Positions 42,665 to 51,797 of a stretch of DNA of 64,000 nt are shown here, piece after piece. Under the pieces are notes generated by a model, which saw only the letters and a list, made by a program, of their open reading frames with translations, was not told the DNA's origin and ran no database searches. Made by a program: the position numbers and the translations under genes. The stretch lies in assembly GCF_022919835.1 (NCBI RefSeq), contig NZ_CP095074.1, positions 1,984,001 through 2,048,000 on the forward strand, written 5' to 3'. Origin of the DNA: Halobacillus shinanisalinarum. Its GTDB lineage: Bacteria; Bacillota; Bacilli; Bacillales; Halobacillaceae. How positions within the stretch are numbered: position 1 is the stretch's first letter; the number at the start of each line of letters is the position of its first letter.

Positions 42665-44113
42665 ATGCTATCCTATCAGCGATCCATGGGACAATATGAC
42701 ACACCCATATCTACCGTTAAGTATATGGTTAAGACTGTACTACAAGAAATAAGACATGATAAGCGTCCCCCTCTTATATTGGATCCCTCAACAGGGGATG
42801 GTGTTTTTGTAAAATCGTTGATAGAGGCCGGGCAAAATCCTTCACACATTCATGCCTACGATATCGATCCTGAAGTGTTTCTTGAGGAATCTGAGGTCCA
42901 ATTTACTCATCAGGATTTTCTTAAAGCACGGCCCAGTCAATTATTTGATGCTATTATTGGGAATCCACCATATAAATCGAAACGGCAAAGCACATATTTC
43001 CGCGAACATAAAGACGAGCTTGAAAAAGAATTCAAAGAGATTGGCGTACATAATATGTACACACTCTTTATCTATAAAGGTCTTCAATTATTGAAAGAGA
43101 ATGGCATTCTATGTATGATCGTACAGGATTCATTTTTAACAAATGTTTATTATACGAGGTTCCGTGAGTATCTACTTAAAAACACAGAAATTCTAGGAGT
43201 CATCCTCGCTCCACGGAAGCTGTTTCATAGCGGTAAAGCTGATGTTCGGACAGCCATCATTACAGTTAAAAAAGGAGCACCTGCCTCTAGACATCAAATG
43301 AAATTAGTAGATCGCCTCGCGACCGATGATTATGAGACACCACCAAGCGAGCGCGTTCAATATTTGACGCAATCCTATTTTCACAAGATGCCTAACTTCA
43401 ACTTTGCTATTAATGTTCCTCTTGAAATCCTATCGTTGTTTATTACTCCCGCCTATACACTAGCCGATAAAGTAGACGGGGGCACAGGGATCTCGACCGG
43501 CAATGATAAAGTGTTTTTACGTAAACCTTGGGAAATTGATACAAAAGATAAGGAATGGATTCCTTTTTATAAAAACAGCGGCATTCGTGATAGGTGGTAT
43601 TACGAGCCCAAACACTACATCCATAAAAACTGGAAAAAGTATAGCCAAGCGATTCCTAAATTCACCGTTCGTAACCAACAATACTTTTATCGTGAAGGAA
43701 TTACCTGCTCCTCTATGGGAATAGACTTTCAAGCTTCATACCTTCCTGCAGGCAGCTTATTTGGGGTTAATACAAATCTTTTCACTGAAAACGATGAAGA
43801 TCTTTACTATATATTAGGGCTGCTTAACAGCAGTTTGACTACGTATATGCTCCGTAAAGTTCTGAACCGTACCAATATGATTACATCGGGATATATTAAA
43901 AAACTTCCCTATATTGAACCACCTCCACAGTTGAAAAGATGCATTGCAAATCAAGTAAAGCATATCGTTTCAGAAAAGAAAAAGTGTTTGTCATATGACT
44001 TCTCAGCCCACCAGCAAAAAATAAACGACAGTATCTTTGACGTTTATCACATCTCCCCCGAAAATAGGAAGCATGTCACATACTTCTGTGACATGCTGAT
44101 CGAAATGCTATAG
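42665..44113 (+). CDS. Solitary N6-adenine DNA methyltransferase (TaqI/Eco57I-like)
   Basis: The 482-residue class I methyltransferase has the SAM motif LILDPSTGDGVFV (motif I, residues 38-50), the acidic motif AYDIDPE and the catalytic motif IIGNPPYKSK (NPPY 100-103), giving the gamma/N12 type order. The C-terminal half (TGISTGNDKVFL, LGLLNSSLTTYMLR, TSGYIKKLPYIEPP) resembles target-recognition domains of TaqI-like and type IIG enzymes. No endonuclease domain is fused and no restriction gene is adjacent. It may be an orphan regulator-type methylase or the leftover of a restriction system. The start follows CCGGAGGAG. Confidence 0.88.
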   Translation: MLSYQRSMGQYDTPISTVKYMVKTVLQEIRHDKRPPLILDPSTGDGVFVKSLIEAGQNPSHIHAYDIDPEVFLEESEVQFTHQDFLKARPSQLFDAIIGNPPYKSKRQSTYFREHKDELEKEFKEIGVHNMYTLFIYKGLQLLKENGILCMIVQDSFLTNVYYTRFREYLLKNTEILGVILAPRKLFHSGKADVRTAIITVKKGAPASRHQMKLVDRLATDDYETPPSERVQYLTQSYFHKMPNFNFAINVPLEILSLFITPAYTLADKVDGGTGISTGNDKVFLRKPWEIDTKDKEWIPFYKNSGIRDRWYYEPKHYIHKNWKKYSQAIPKFTVRNQQYFYREGITCSSMGIDFQASYLPAGSLFGVNTNLFTENDEDLYYILGLLNSSLTTYMLRKVLNRTNMITSGYIKKLPYIEPPPQLKRCIANQVKHIVSEKKKCLSYDFSAHQQKINDSIFDVYHISPENRKHVTYFCDMLIEML

Positions 44114-44155
44114 TTAGGAAAGCACAGGCTACTGCAAGCCTTTGCTTTTCCTAAC
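44113..44155. terminator. Bidirectional terminator between the methyltransferase and MFS genes
   Basis: GTTAGGAAAGCACAGGCT pairs with AGCCTTTGCTTTTCCTAAC; both stop codons lie at its edges. Confidence 0.8.
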
Positions 44156-45407
44156 TTGCTTTTGTCTGTTCAAGATCTTGCTTTTTCTTCTTAATATCTA
44201 CCTTGGTTAAAATCGACACGATCAGAGCAATGACGAACAAACCTGCAAAGAAAATTAAGCTACTTTCATAACTTCCCGTTTTATCATTCATATAAGCTGC
44301 AAACTGCGGCCCCGCCAGTCCTGCTGCTGACCACGCTGTAAGAATATAACCATGGATCGCACCCAGCTCTTTTGTACCGAACATATCACCGATAAATGCA
44401 GGAATGGTTGAAAACCCACCTCCATAGCATGTGTAAATAAGTCCAAATAAAATGACAAATAGTGCAACCGAACTTGTGTAAGGAAGAACGAGGAATAAGA
44501 CGATCTGAATGATAAAAAACGCAACATACGTATTCGCTCTGCCAATATAATCAGAAGCACTTGCCCAACCAATACGGCCTAAACCATTGAAGAGCCCCAT
44601 CACACCTACTAGAGTCGCAGCGGCGCCAGCACTTAAACCTACACTGTTTTCCGCAAGAGGCTTTGCTGCCGAGATTACAGCTATTCCACACGTCACATTA
44701 ATGAACAACATTATCCATAAATAATAAAAACGCTTCGTTTTCAACGATTCTTTAGCTCGAAGGTTGGCTAAATCCTTGCCCTTCTTTGTATTGTTTTCCA
44801 ATTCCTCATATCCATTAGGCTTCCAATCCTCAGGGGGCTTTGATAAGTACAAAGAAGACAAAATCATAACAATGAAATAACTGGCCCCTAGTATATAGAA
44901 CGTAGCCGCAATCCCGACTGAACCAATTAACCAATCCATAATCGGACTAGAGATCGCCGCTGCGAAACCAAACCCCATTATTGCCATACCTGTAGCAAGG
45001 CCCCTTCGGTCTGGGAACCATTTAACTAGCGTCGAAACAGGAGCAATATACCCGACTCCAAGACCTATACCACCTAATACTCCATAAAAAAGGTAAAGAG
45101 CCCATAATGACCCCAAATTAATTGCAAATCCAGAACCAAATACTCCGACTCCGAAGAAGATAGCAGCGGTAATCCCCGCAACTCTTGGCCCATACTTTTC
45201 TACAAACCATCCTAAAAACGCTGCAGATAACCCTAAAAATAAAATAGCTATACTGAAGGTTAACTGCACTTGCTGTGAATTCCAGCCAAATTCATCTCTC
45301 AATGGAGATGTAAAATTACTCCAAGCATAAACAGAGCCGATGGATATATGTATTCCAACAGCAGATAGTGCTATCAGCCAACGATTTTTCACTTTTCGAT
45401 CTGCCAT
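44151..45407 (-). CDS. MFS transporter, OxlT (oxalate/formate antiporter)-like
   Basis: The 418-residue carrier has twelve membrane helices. It opens with NRWLIALSAVGIHISIGSVYAWSNF and carries GFGFAAAISSPIMDWL, both common in OxlT-like proteins of the monocarboxylate-porter group. In Bacillaceae these carriers probably move small organic acids; oxalate itself is not assured. ATG 45407 has AAGGAGGAACATT directly upstream; a frame extending 50 codons further is not supported. The 312-bp region before it holds a strong hairpin but no gene. Confidence 0.88.
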   Translation of the reverse strand: MADRKVKNRWLIALSAVGIHISIGSVYAWSNFTSPLRDEFGWNSQQVQLTFSIAILFLGLSAAFLGWFVEKYGPRVAGITAAIFFGVGVFGSGFAINLGSLWALYLFYGVLGGIGLGVGYIAPVSTLVKWFPDRRGLATGMAIMGFGFAAAISSPIMDWLIGSVGIAATFYILGASYFIVMILSSLYLSKPPEDWKPNGYEELENNTKKGKDLANLRAKESLKTKRFYYLWIMLFINVTCGIAVISAAKPLAENSVGLSAGAAATLVGVMGLFNGLGRIGWASASDYIGRANTYVAFFIIQIVLFLVLPYTSSVALFVILFGLIYTCYGGGFSTIPAFIGDMFGTKELGAIHGYILTAWSAAGLAGPQFAAYMNDKTGSYESSLIFFAGLFVIALIVSILTKVDIKKKKQDLEQTKAS

Positions 45408-45486
45408 AATGTTCCTCCTTTTTTTCTGACATATAAGTATTAACCTTATTTCAAAAGTTTTAAACTCTAAATTTTCTGAAAATATA

Positions 45487-45531
45487 AACGATGGATGCTT
45501 GCAACCCTTACAGCTACACGCATCCATCGTT
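45487..45531 (-). other. Stem-loop in the leader of the MFS gene
   Basis: AACGATGGATG (45487-45497) and CATCCATCGTT (45521-45531) form a perfect 11-bp stem with a 23-nt loop, 80 nt upstream of the MFS start. No T-tract follows, so it is not a plain terminator. The rest of 45540-45719 shows no T-box or known riboswitch core. Confidence 0.5.
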
Positions 45532-45719
45532 CCCATGTTTTTTATTTTGGACCCCACAAAAGCAACTTGTCACTTTGTAATTTGTAACCGTCGTTCAAAG
45601 AGAGATAAACTTACCCTTGAAAGCTCCCATAATTCTAACGCAAAATGGCTACTTCCGACCTTGGACTCCCAGGACACGGCTAATTCTATAGTCGACCTGC
45701 TCATAGGTGTACTGTTTGT

Positions 45720-46751
45720 TTAGGAGACACCTGTCATAATTAAATTCATATCCCCAAATTCATGCCACAAGTATTCTTGCTTTAAGGCTTCATTGTAAGC
45801 CTTGAGGAGAATGTCTTCATTTATAAAGGCTTTCAGTAAATCTAAATGACTAGCTTCCGGCTCATGAAACCCTGTTAACAAGGCATCTGTTATTTCCAAA
45901 GAATAGTTACCATTAATATACAAATGGGTAGGCACGGATTTCTGTGGTGTTAAACGCCCTTCACTTACCGCAGATTCTAGGGCACGAACAACAGTTGTTC
46001 CTACAGCGATTACTTTACGGCCTTCTGCTTTTGCAACATTAACAGTGGTAACCGTTTCTCTTGGAATGGAATAGAGCTCCGGGTGATTCGATGGTGTTGG
46101 CCATTTGTTATTTCCATAATAGCTTAAGGAGGTATGCAGGGTTACATAGCATATATGAACCCCTTTGCTTATAAGTGAAGAAAGAATTCGCCAGGTAAAA
46201 GCACGTCCCGCAGAGGTCATTTCAATTGAACCCGGAATAGAACTAAACACAGTTTGATACTTACTTAAAGGCCACGGATCATTAATATATTCGTAGTAAA
46301 TGGGAGAACCATGTTCATAGATAAATTCCATTAACGAAATACCGCCATGTTTAAAGTTCAGTACTTGTAAGGGATGCTCGCTACCCTTGCCTTCAACAGT
46401 CGCTAAGATACCATTTTGAAAATAAATGTTTTCCTCTTCTTCATAAGAATTACCCACTAACAGAACTTCAAATCTGTGCTTATCTATTTTTCTAGCTAAC
46501 CGTACTTCGACATCGCCACGGGCCCCAGTTGCATGTAGACTTGATGGAATTGTCCTGGATTGGTTCAAAACAAGAACATCACCTGCTTGAAAAGTATTAA
46601 TAATGTCACGAAAGTTTGTATGCCTCCTTTGTCCAGTCAAAGGATCTAACACCATCAATTTTACGTTATCTCGTTCACCTTGACGTAATTCAGCAGGTGA
46701 AGCAGCGTGAAGATGAGCAGGAATTTGAAAGGGAACCTTCGTCTTATTCAC
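45720..46751 (-). CDS. Divergent paralogue of tRNA ribosyltransferase-isomerase QueA
   Basis: The 343-residue protein is related to QueA along its length: DVLVLNQSRTIPSSL, VEVRLARK, KYQTVFSSIPGSIEM and KVIAVGTTVVRALES. The strongly conserved QueA core, PTAGLHFT, is changed to MTSAGRAFT (residues 178-186), and the C-terminal FHLP segment to FHEP. This argues against ordinary queuosine synthesis, and no tgt or ruvB genes are adjacent. GTG 46751 overlaps the preceding SDR gene by 8 nt, so they are translationally coupled. A related SAM-dependent transferase on another substrate is a reasonable inference. Confidence 0.75.
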   Translation of the reverse strand: MNKTKVPFQIPAHLHAASPAELRQGERDNVKLMVLDPLTGQRRHTNFRDIINTFQAGDVLVLNQSRTIPSSLHATGARGDVEVRLARKIDKHRFEVLLVGNSYEEEENIYFQNGILATVEGKGSEHPLQVLNFKHGGISLMEFIYEHGSPIYYEYINDPWPLSKYQTVFSSIPGSIEMTSAGRAFTWRILSSLISKGVHICYVTLHTSLSYYGNNKWPTPSNHPELYSIPRETVTTVNVAKAEGRKVIAVGTTVVRALESAVSEGRLTPQKSVPTHLYINGNYSLEITDALLTGFHEPEASHLDLLKAFINEDILLKAYNEALKQEYLWHEFGDMNLIMTGVS

Positions 46752-47472
46752 TTTGAACCCCTGCCTTATTTATGAAGGTTGCCGCTTCAAACCGTTCCCC
46801 GTTATGCTTATTTGATTGCTCAGAAGCCAAGTAGAAGAAGACATCTAATCTTTCCTCTGGCGCTGCCAGGTCGTAATCACAATCCGGTACAGCCCTGCTA
46901 TGCATTGCTGTATCCATTTCACCAGGGTCGACCATATTCATTCTAATGTCATACTCTGCCACCTCGGACGCCCAAGTTTCAGTCATTCCTTCAACAGCAA
47001 ACTTTGAAATACCATAAGCACCCCATTCAGCAAAGCCGGTTCTTCCGGCTTCTGACGTTAGGTTAATTACTGAGCCTGATCTGTTGGCAATCATTCCAGG
47101 CAGCACCCGTTTTGTAACTAAAAACGGATTCATAATGTTCACTTTTAGTACGTTAGAAAATGTTTCATCGGTATAATCAAGGTGCTGTTTCGGGCCTGGT
47201 CCAAATATGGAAGCATTATTAATCAGAACATCGACACTGCCGAAATGATCTTCAACTATAGAAACAAACTTCTCTACATCTGTTGCGTCTGATATATCGG
47301 CCTTTAATGCAACCACCTCTGCCCCCAAGGTTTCTGCCTGCTCTTTTACTGTTCTTAAATCGTGCTCACCTCTTGCGCAAATAGCGATACGATGTTGTTG
47401 CTTAGCAAAGCCGAGAGCTAAAGATTTCCCGAGCCCCTTTGATCCACCTGTAATCATAATCGTTTTTTTCAT
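46744..47472 (-). CDS. Short-chain dehydrogenase/reductase
   Basis: The 242-residue classical SDR has the NAD(P)-binding GGSKGLGKSLALGFA, the NNASIFG motif, catalytic Ser in INLTSEAG and YGISK as the YxxxK pair. The C-terminal NMVDPGEMDTAM is typical. Substrate is unknown. ATG 47472 follows GAAGGGAG; a longer frame to 47565 lacks an RBS. It overlaps the downstream QueA-like gene by 8 nt, suggesting that both act on one pathway or product. Confidence 0.85.
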   Translation of the reverse strand: MKKTIMITGGSKGLGKSLALGFAKQQHRIAICARGEHDLRTVKEQAETLGAEVVALKADISDATDVEKFVSIVEDHFGSVDVLINNASIFGPGPKQHLDYTDETFSNVLKVNIMNPFLVTKRVLPGMIANRSGSVINLTSEAGRTGFAEWGAYGISKFAVEGMTETWASEVAEYDIRMNMVDPGEMDTAMHSRAVPDCDYDLAAPEERLDVFFYLASEQSNKHNGERFEAATFINKAGVQSE

Positions 47473-47617
47473 AAAAATTCTCCCTTCTCCATCTAAGTTA
47501 CACTTAGTATAGAAAAAGGAGTGAAAAGAAACATGATGCAACCAAAGTATATTCCTCTCACACATTATACTTAGAAACCTTACGACCTTTGTCGTAATTT
47601 ATTTCCCGGGAAATAGA

Positions 47618-49900
47618 TTAGTTAATTATTTTGTAGTCTTTCCATTCTTCCGGTAGAAGATTGACATATTTTCTAGTTAAGAATCGATCATCAATCAACT
47701 GAATTACACCATAGTCATGTTCAGAACGAATCAACCTTCCCCCAGCCTGTAACACCTTGTTCATGCCAGGAAATACATAGGCGTAGTCATAACCATTTCG
47801 ACCGCGGTTTGAAAAGTATGATTTGATTAATTCCCGTTCAAAATTACGTGGCGCCAGACCAATCCCTATAACAGCAACCCCATTTAAGCGATCTCCTCTC
47901 AAATCAACACCTTCTGAAAAGACCCCGCCAAGAACAGCAAAACCGACAAGCCTTCCCCCCTTAACAAACTGGGCAAGGAAGTCATCCCTCCGTTCTTCAG
48001 TCATGCCTTGCTCCTGTGCGACGGTATTTATATCATGATACTTTTGAAAATATTGATAAGCTAATTGCATATATTGATAGGAGGGAAAAAAGAATAAATG
48101 ATTACCAGTTTGTTTTTTCACCTGTTCATATAATAGTGCAGCCAAACGTTCTGCCGTCTGTTCCCGGTTTTTATACTTCGTCGATAAGGGGGCGATTGAC
48201 ACTTCCATTTGACTTGAAGCATATGGAGATGGAAGATTGAGAATATAGTCTTTCTCATGACCGCCGAGCATATCCTTATAATAACCAAACGGCGATAGGG
48301 TAGCTGAAAAGAAGACACTTGAGCGGAACGGCTTTGCCGCTTGTCTTAGAACATAGGATGGATCAATACAAAAGAGTTTAATAGACACATCCTGCCCTAA
48401 TTTTGCACCAATGTACACATAGTGTTCATCTACAATACCTAAGATCTTCAGGAAATTTTGTGTGGCAAAATAACATTCAAGCAACAATTCATCTTTCTCT
48501 TCTTCTGCATCCTGATCACGAAGCTGGCGTTCCGCTTTATTAATAAGCCGCTCCAAATTCTCTTCAAGCTGCCCTGGTACATCCTGAAGTTTGTATTCAG
48601 CTTCATTCTGTCCATTATCAACCCTATTCATATCCTTCGTTATAGCCCTCGCAGCTTCAGCTAGTTCGACATTCTCTGTTCCCCACAACTCTTCCACTTT
48701 TCTATAAGAATCGCGGGTGATCTCAGCTGAATACATTTCCCGGGCACGTTCCACTAAGTTATGTGCTTCATCAACAAGTAGTGTGGTTTGCTTCTTTTGT
48801 TCAGGCATGAGTCTTTTCAACGCCACCCTTGGATCAAATATATAATTATAATCACCAACAACTACGTCTACAACGTCCGTAAGATCTAATGAAAATTCAA
48901 AAGGACATACACGATGCTTTCTTGCATATTCTTCAATAACTGCACGTGTTATTTGCGTTTCATTCATAAGCACATCAATAATCGCTCCATTAATGCGATC
49001 ATAATAACCGTCGGCGAACTCACAATAGTCGGGCTGACAGATCGTTTCTTCCTTAAAACAAATCTTGTCCTTTGCCGTCAATGTAACAGAACGCAACATT
49101 AAACCCGTTGTCTCCATCAACTGAAGAGCTTCCTCCGCTGTGGAACGAGTAACCGTTTTGGCTGTTAAATAAAACAACCGTTCGTGTTGCTCCGCTTCCA
49201 TTGCCTTAATAGCTGGAAACAAGGTAGATATAGTTTTGCCAATACCAGTTGGCGCTTGGGCAAAGAGAGTTCGTTTTTCTTTTACTGTTCTGTATACACT
49301 CCCTGCGAGCTTACGCTGTCCTTCCCTATAGCTTGAAAATGGGAAAGTTAATTCAGGGATTGTTTTCTCTTTTTGTTCTCGAATATGAAGTAATATCCTG
49401 GCGTAAGACACATATTCTTCAACTGTCTCCCTAATAAATGATGCCAACTTTTCTTTGGAGTATGTTTGAACAAAGCGCTTCTTTTCCTTTGTCTGCTTCT
49501 GAACATAAGTCAGCTGCACATCAATCTCATCCAACTGCTCTTGTTCCAAATACATAAAAGCATACCCTTTCGCCTGTGCCCAATATACGGGAAAGCTCTC
49601 TTCCGTAAGTGCTTCTATATCTCTTGCTGTTGATTTAATCTCATCAATTTTAGGACCCTTTTCTGTTCTAAGAAGACCATCACAACGACCATGAATGCGT
49701 AGTTTAAGCTCATCATATTGATACACAAACTCGAGATGGACCTCCTTTTCTTCGTCTTCTTTATATTCCTTTTGAACAGCCTTATGAATTGCAGTTCCTT
49801 CCTGTAATGCTGTATTCGTACGAAAGCGATTATCTATGCTACCTTCTCGATATACATATTCCACTAATTCACGTACTGATATGCTCATCTGCTGATCCAA
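47618..49900 (-). CDS. XPD/DinG-type helicase with N-terminal RecB/Cas4-like nuclease domain
   Basis: The protein has about 760 residues. The N-terminal 200 residues resemble a PD-(D/E)XK nuclease (GRCDGLL, KIDEIKST, QAKGYAFMY). A superfamily 2 helicase of the XPD/Rad3 group follows, with Walker A APTGIGKTIS, DEAH box LLVDEAHNL and motif VI AGGRLIRSEHDYG. Four cysteines around the CFKEETICQPDYCEF and HRVCPFEF segments fit the Fe-S site of this group. TTG 49900 is the best start (AGGAGG seven bases upstream); ATG 49888 is the alternative. Likely role in DNA repair. It is divergent from ypmR with a perfect palindrome between them. Confidence 0.88.
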   Translation of the reverse strand: MDQQMSISVRELVEYVYREGSIDNRFRTNTALQEGTAIHKAVQKEYKEDEEKEVHLEFVYQYDELKLRIHGRCDGLLRTEKGPKIDEIKSTARDIEALTEESFPVYWAQAKGYAFMYLEQEQLDEIDVQLTYVQKQTKEKKRFVQTYSKEKLASFIRETVEEYVSYARILLHIREQKEKTIPELTFPFSSYREGQRKLAGSVYRTVKEKRTLFAQAPTGIGKTISTLFPAIKAMEAEQHERLFYLTAKTVTRSTAEEALQLMETTGLMLRSVTLTAKDKICFKEETICQPDYCEFADGYYDRINGAIIDVLMNETQITRAVIEEYARKHRVCPFEFSLDLTDVVDVVVGDYNYIFDPRVALKRLMPEQKKQTTLLVDEAHNLVERAREMYSAEITRDSYRKVEELWGTENVELAEAARAITKDMNRVDNGQNEAEYKLQDVPGQLEENLERLINKAERQLRDQDAEEEKDELLLECYFATQNFLKILGIVDEHYVYIGAKLGQDVSIKLFCIDPSYVLRQAAKPFRSSVFFSATLSPFGYYKDMLGGHEKDYILNLPSPYASSQMEVSIAPLSTKYKNREQTAERLAALLYEQVKKQTGNHLFFFPSYQYMQLAYQYFQKYHDINTVAQEQGMTEERRDDFLAQFVKGGRLVGFAVLGGVFSEGVDLRGDRLNGVAVIGIGLAPRNFERELIKSYFSNRGRNGYDYAYVFPGMNKVLQAGGRLIRSEHDYGVIQLIDDRFLTRKYVNLLPEEWKDYKIIN

Positions 49901-49979
49901 GAGAAGACCTCCTATTGCAAAATCGGCAATGTACCGACATTTTTTGTCAGCCAATTTCGAATATCTATATAACAAGTTT

Positions 49980-49998
49980 ACATGTTATAATAACATGT
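49980..49998. promoter_or_regulatory. 19-nt perfect palindrome over an extended -10 element
   Basis: ACATGTTAT-A-ATAACATGT, extending as an imperfect repeat to AAGTTT and AAACTT on each side, lies between the divergent helicase and ypmR genes. TGTTATAAT inside it is an extended -10 for the plus strand. This is the position of a repressor site; it does not match the Bacillus LexA box. Confidence 0.55.
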
Positions 49999-50081
49999 AA
50001 AACTTATATATTTCTTAAACTGTGAATACATCATATAATAATCATAAGCGAACTTATTCAAAAACTACAGGTGATAGCACT

Positions 50082-51005
50082 ATGAAAAAACTAAAATGGC
50101 TGGCTATCGTTATTCTTTCCCTAATCTTTCTTATTCTGATACTCGCTTCTTTCATTAATCAAACGGAAAGCATATCCCAAGGAGACAATAGCCAGTCCGC
50201 CACCAAAGAAAAGCAAACAGAAGAGGAAAATCCATCCCCTAAAGAAAAGGAATATGAAGAGGAACCTGTCGATGAACAGGAGGAAGGAACCTTAAGTGAA
50301 GGATTGCAAGAGGTTTTTACAAGTGTCATTGAAGGTGCTAAAAACCTTTTCGTTCATGAAGATTTAAAAATTGTAGCAATAGGTGATTCCTTGACTCAGG
50401 GTGTCGGTGATCGCACGGACAACGGTGGATATGTAGGTATTCTAGAAGAGACAATAAATAGTAATGAAGATAGTGGAAATATTAATATCGAAAACTTTGG
50501 GAAACGTGGCAACCGAACAGATCAGCTGCTTGATCGAATGGAAAAAGAAGAAATGGCTTCATCTATTGAAGAAGCTGATATTGTTTTAATTACAATTGGT
50601 GCAAATGACGTAATGAAAGTAATAAAAAGTAACTTTACTAGCTTGAACTATGAAGATTTTGCTGCTGAGCAGGCAGGTTATGAAAAGCGCCTCCATCAAA
50701 TAATAGAGCGTATTAAAGAATTAAACTCAGATGCACCGATCTATTTAATCGGTTTATATAACCCCTTCGCAGAGTATTTCAACAACGTTCCGCAACTTAC
50801 GCAAATTATGAATGAATGGAATCGCATTGGCAAAGAGGTAATCTCAGAATATGATCAGGCCACCTTCATACCAATTAAAGATATTTTTGCAGGAAGAGAA
50901 GAAGAACTTTTATGGAAGCAGGATCATTTTCACCCTAATGAAAAAGGATATAAACAAATGGCCAAACAGATACTTGAAGTGATCAGGCCAGAAATAGAGA
51001 AATAA
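50082..51005 (+). CDS. ypmR: SGNH/GDSL hydrolase YpmR-like, membrane-anchored
   Basis: The 307-residue protein has an N-terminal anchor (WLAIVILSLIFLILILASF), a Glu/Lys-rich spacer and an SGNH hydrolase domain. Block I is IVAIGDSLTQGVGDR (Ser nucleophile), block II has GKRGN, block III ITIGANDV and block V DHFHPNEKG (Asp and His). It is expected outside the membrane as an esterase or lipase; the substrate is unknown. ATG 50082 follows AGGTGAT. The gene is followed closely by ypmS, as in Bacillus. Confidence 0.88.
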   Translation: MKKLKWLAIVILSLIFLILILASFINQTESISQGDNSQSATKEKQTEEENPSPKEKEYEEEPVDEQEEGTLSEGLQEVFTSVIEGAKNLFVHEDLKIVAIGDSLTQGVGDRTDNGGYVGILEETINSNEDSGNINIENFGKRGNRTDQLLDRMEKEEMASSIEEADIVLITIGANDVMKVIKSNFTSLNYEDFAAEQAGYEKRLHQIIERIKELNSDAPIYLIGLYNPFAEYFNNVPQLTQIMNEWNRIGKEVISEYDQATFIPIKDIFAGREEELLWKQDHFHPNEKGYKQMAKQILEVIRPEIEK

Positions 51006-51021
51006 TACAGGTGGAATGCAT

Positions 51022-51660
51022 ATGTTAAAACGCTGGTTTTTCAAAAATAAATGGAGGTCCTCCTTTGTCCTTTTGGGGGCTATTAATTTAGGCATCATCC
51101 TTTGGGTTCTCTCACTTGTTTTTCTCCCAACCTCCTATCAGATTGTTAACGTTGAGCCTGAGGAGGAGAGCTCGGATGCGGAATTCACAATTGTTTCGAC
51201 AAAGCAAAACCTTGAGCAGCTAGCTAATGAATATTTAAGTGAGCTTTCTACACAAACAATATTCGATTATTCGATCTCCCTAGATAGGAACGTCACACTC
51301 ATCGGCAATATTAAAGCATTTGAGCAAACAATTCCTATTAAGCTAGAGTTAAAACCTATCGTTCAAGAAAATGGAGATCTGATCTTGGAACAAGAGCGAA
51401 TATCGCTTGGGAAGCTCCCCCTACCTAATAAAAAAGTATTGGAATATGTAGCTGAAAATTACAAATTTCCAGAATGGGTCAGGGTCCATCCTAATGAAGA
51501 AAATATTTACGTTGCTGTTACTCAAATGGATACAGCTTCTAACTTCAAAATAGCAGTAGACCGTTTCAACTTAAATTCAAACCAGTTGGCTTTCCGTATC
51601 TCAGTACCGAATGACACTTTTAATTTTGCGCAAGCGCTCGTTGAAGAAAAGCTAAAATAA
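51022..51660 (+). CDS. ypmS: YpmS-like DUF2140 membrane protein
   Basis: The 212-residue protein has one N-terminal membrane helix (FVLLGAINLGIILWVLSLVFL) and an extracytoplasmic beta-rich domain of the YpmS/DUF2140 type (TKQNLEQLANEYL, LGKLPLPNKKVLEYV). Function is unknown; constant pairing with ypmR suggests a shared envelope role. ATG 51022 has AGGTGG seven bases upstream, better than the ATG six bases earlier. The operon ends at the following terminator. Confidence 0.87.
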   Translation: MLKRWFFKNKWRSSFVLLGAINLGIILWVLSLVFLPTSYQIVNVEPEEESSDAEFTIVSTKQNLEQLANEYLSELSTQTIFDYSISLDRNVTLIGNIKAFEQTIPIKLELKPIVQENGDLILEQERISLGKLPLPNKKVLEYVAENYKFPEWVRVHPNEENIYVAVTQMDTASNFKIAVDRFNLNSNQLAFRISVPNDTFNFAQALVEEKLK

Positions 51661-51697
51661 AACCGCCGCTCCTATAAGGAACAGCGGTTTTATTTTT
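51660..51697 (+). terminator. Terminator of the ypmR-ypmS operon
   Basis: AAACCGC and GCGGTTT enclose a second short stem CTCC/GGA, followed by TATTTTTT. Confidence 0.85.
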
Positions 51698-51718
51698 TGC
51701 GATATTTTCATTTTGGTG

Positions 51719-51788
51719 GCCCCACACGACGTGAGGGGCGTTGGTACAGGACGTGCCGAACCTAGCCAAACTCCCATTGCCAGGGAGT
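51719..51788. repeat. Cluster of three small hairpins after helD
   Basis: GCCCCACACGACGTGAGGGGC (51719-51739, split here as a near-palindrome), GGTAC-AGGAC-GTGCC (51743-51757) and ACTCCC-N7-GGGAGT (51770-51788) follow each other. The middle hairpin is, on the other strand, GGCAC-GTCCT-GTACC, sharing GCACGTCCTGT with the hairpin at 33067-33079. Confidence 0.45.
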
Positions 51789-51797
51789 CTCGCTTTT

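Noticed and set aside
45540..45719. Possible T-box or other riboswitch before the MFS gene
   Set aside because: No AGGGTGGNACCGCG-type T-box core and no other known aptamer signature could be found.
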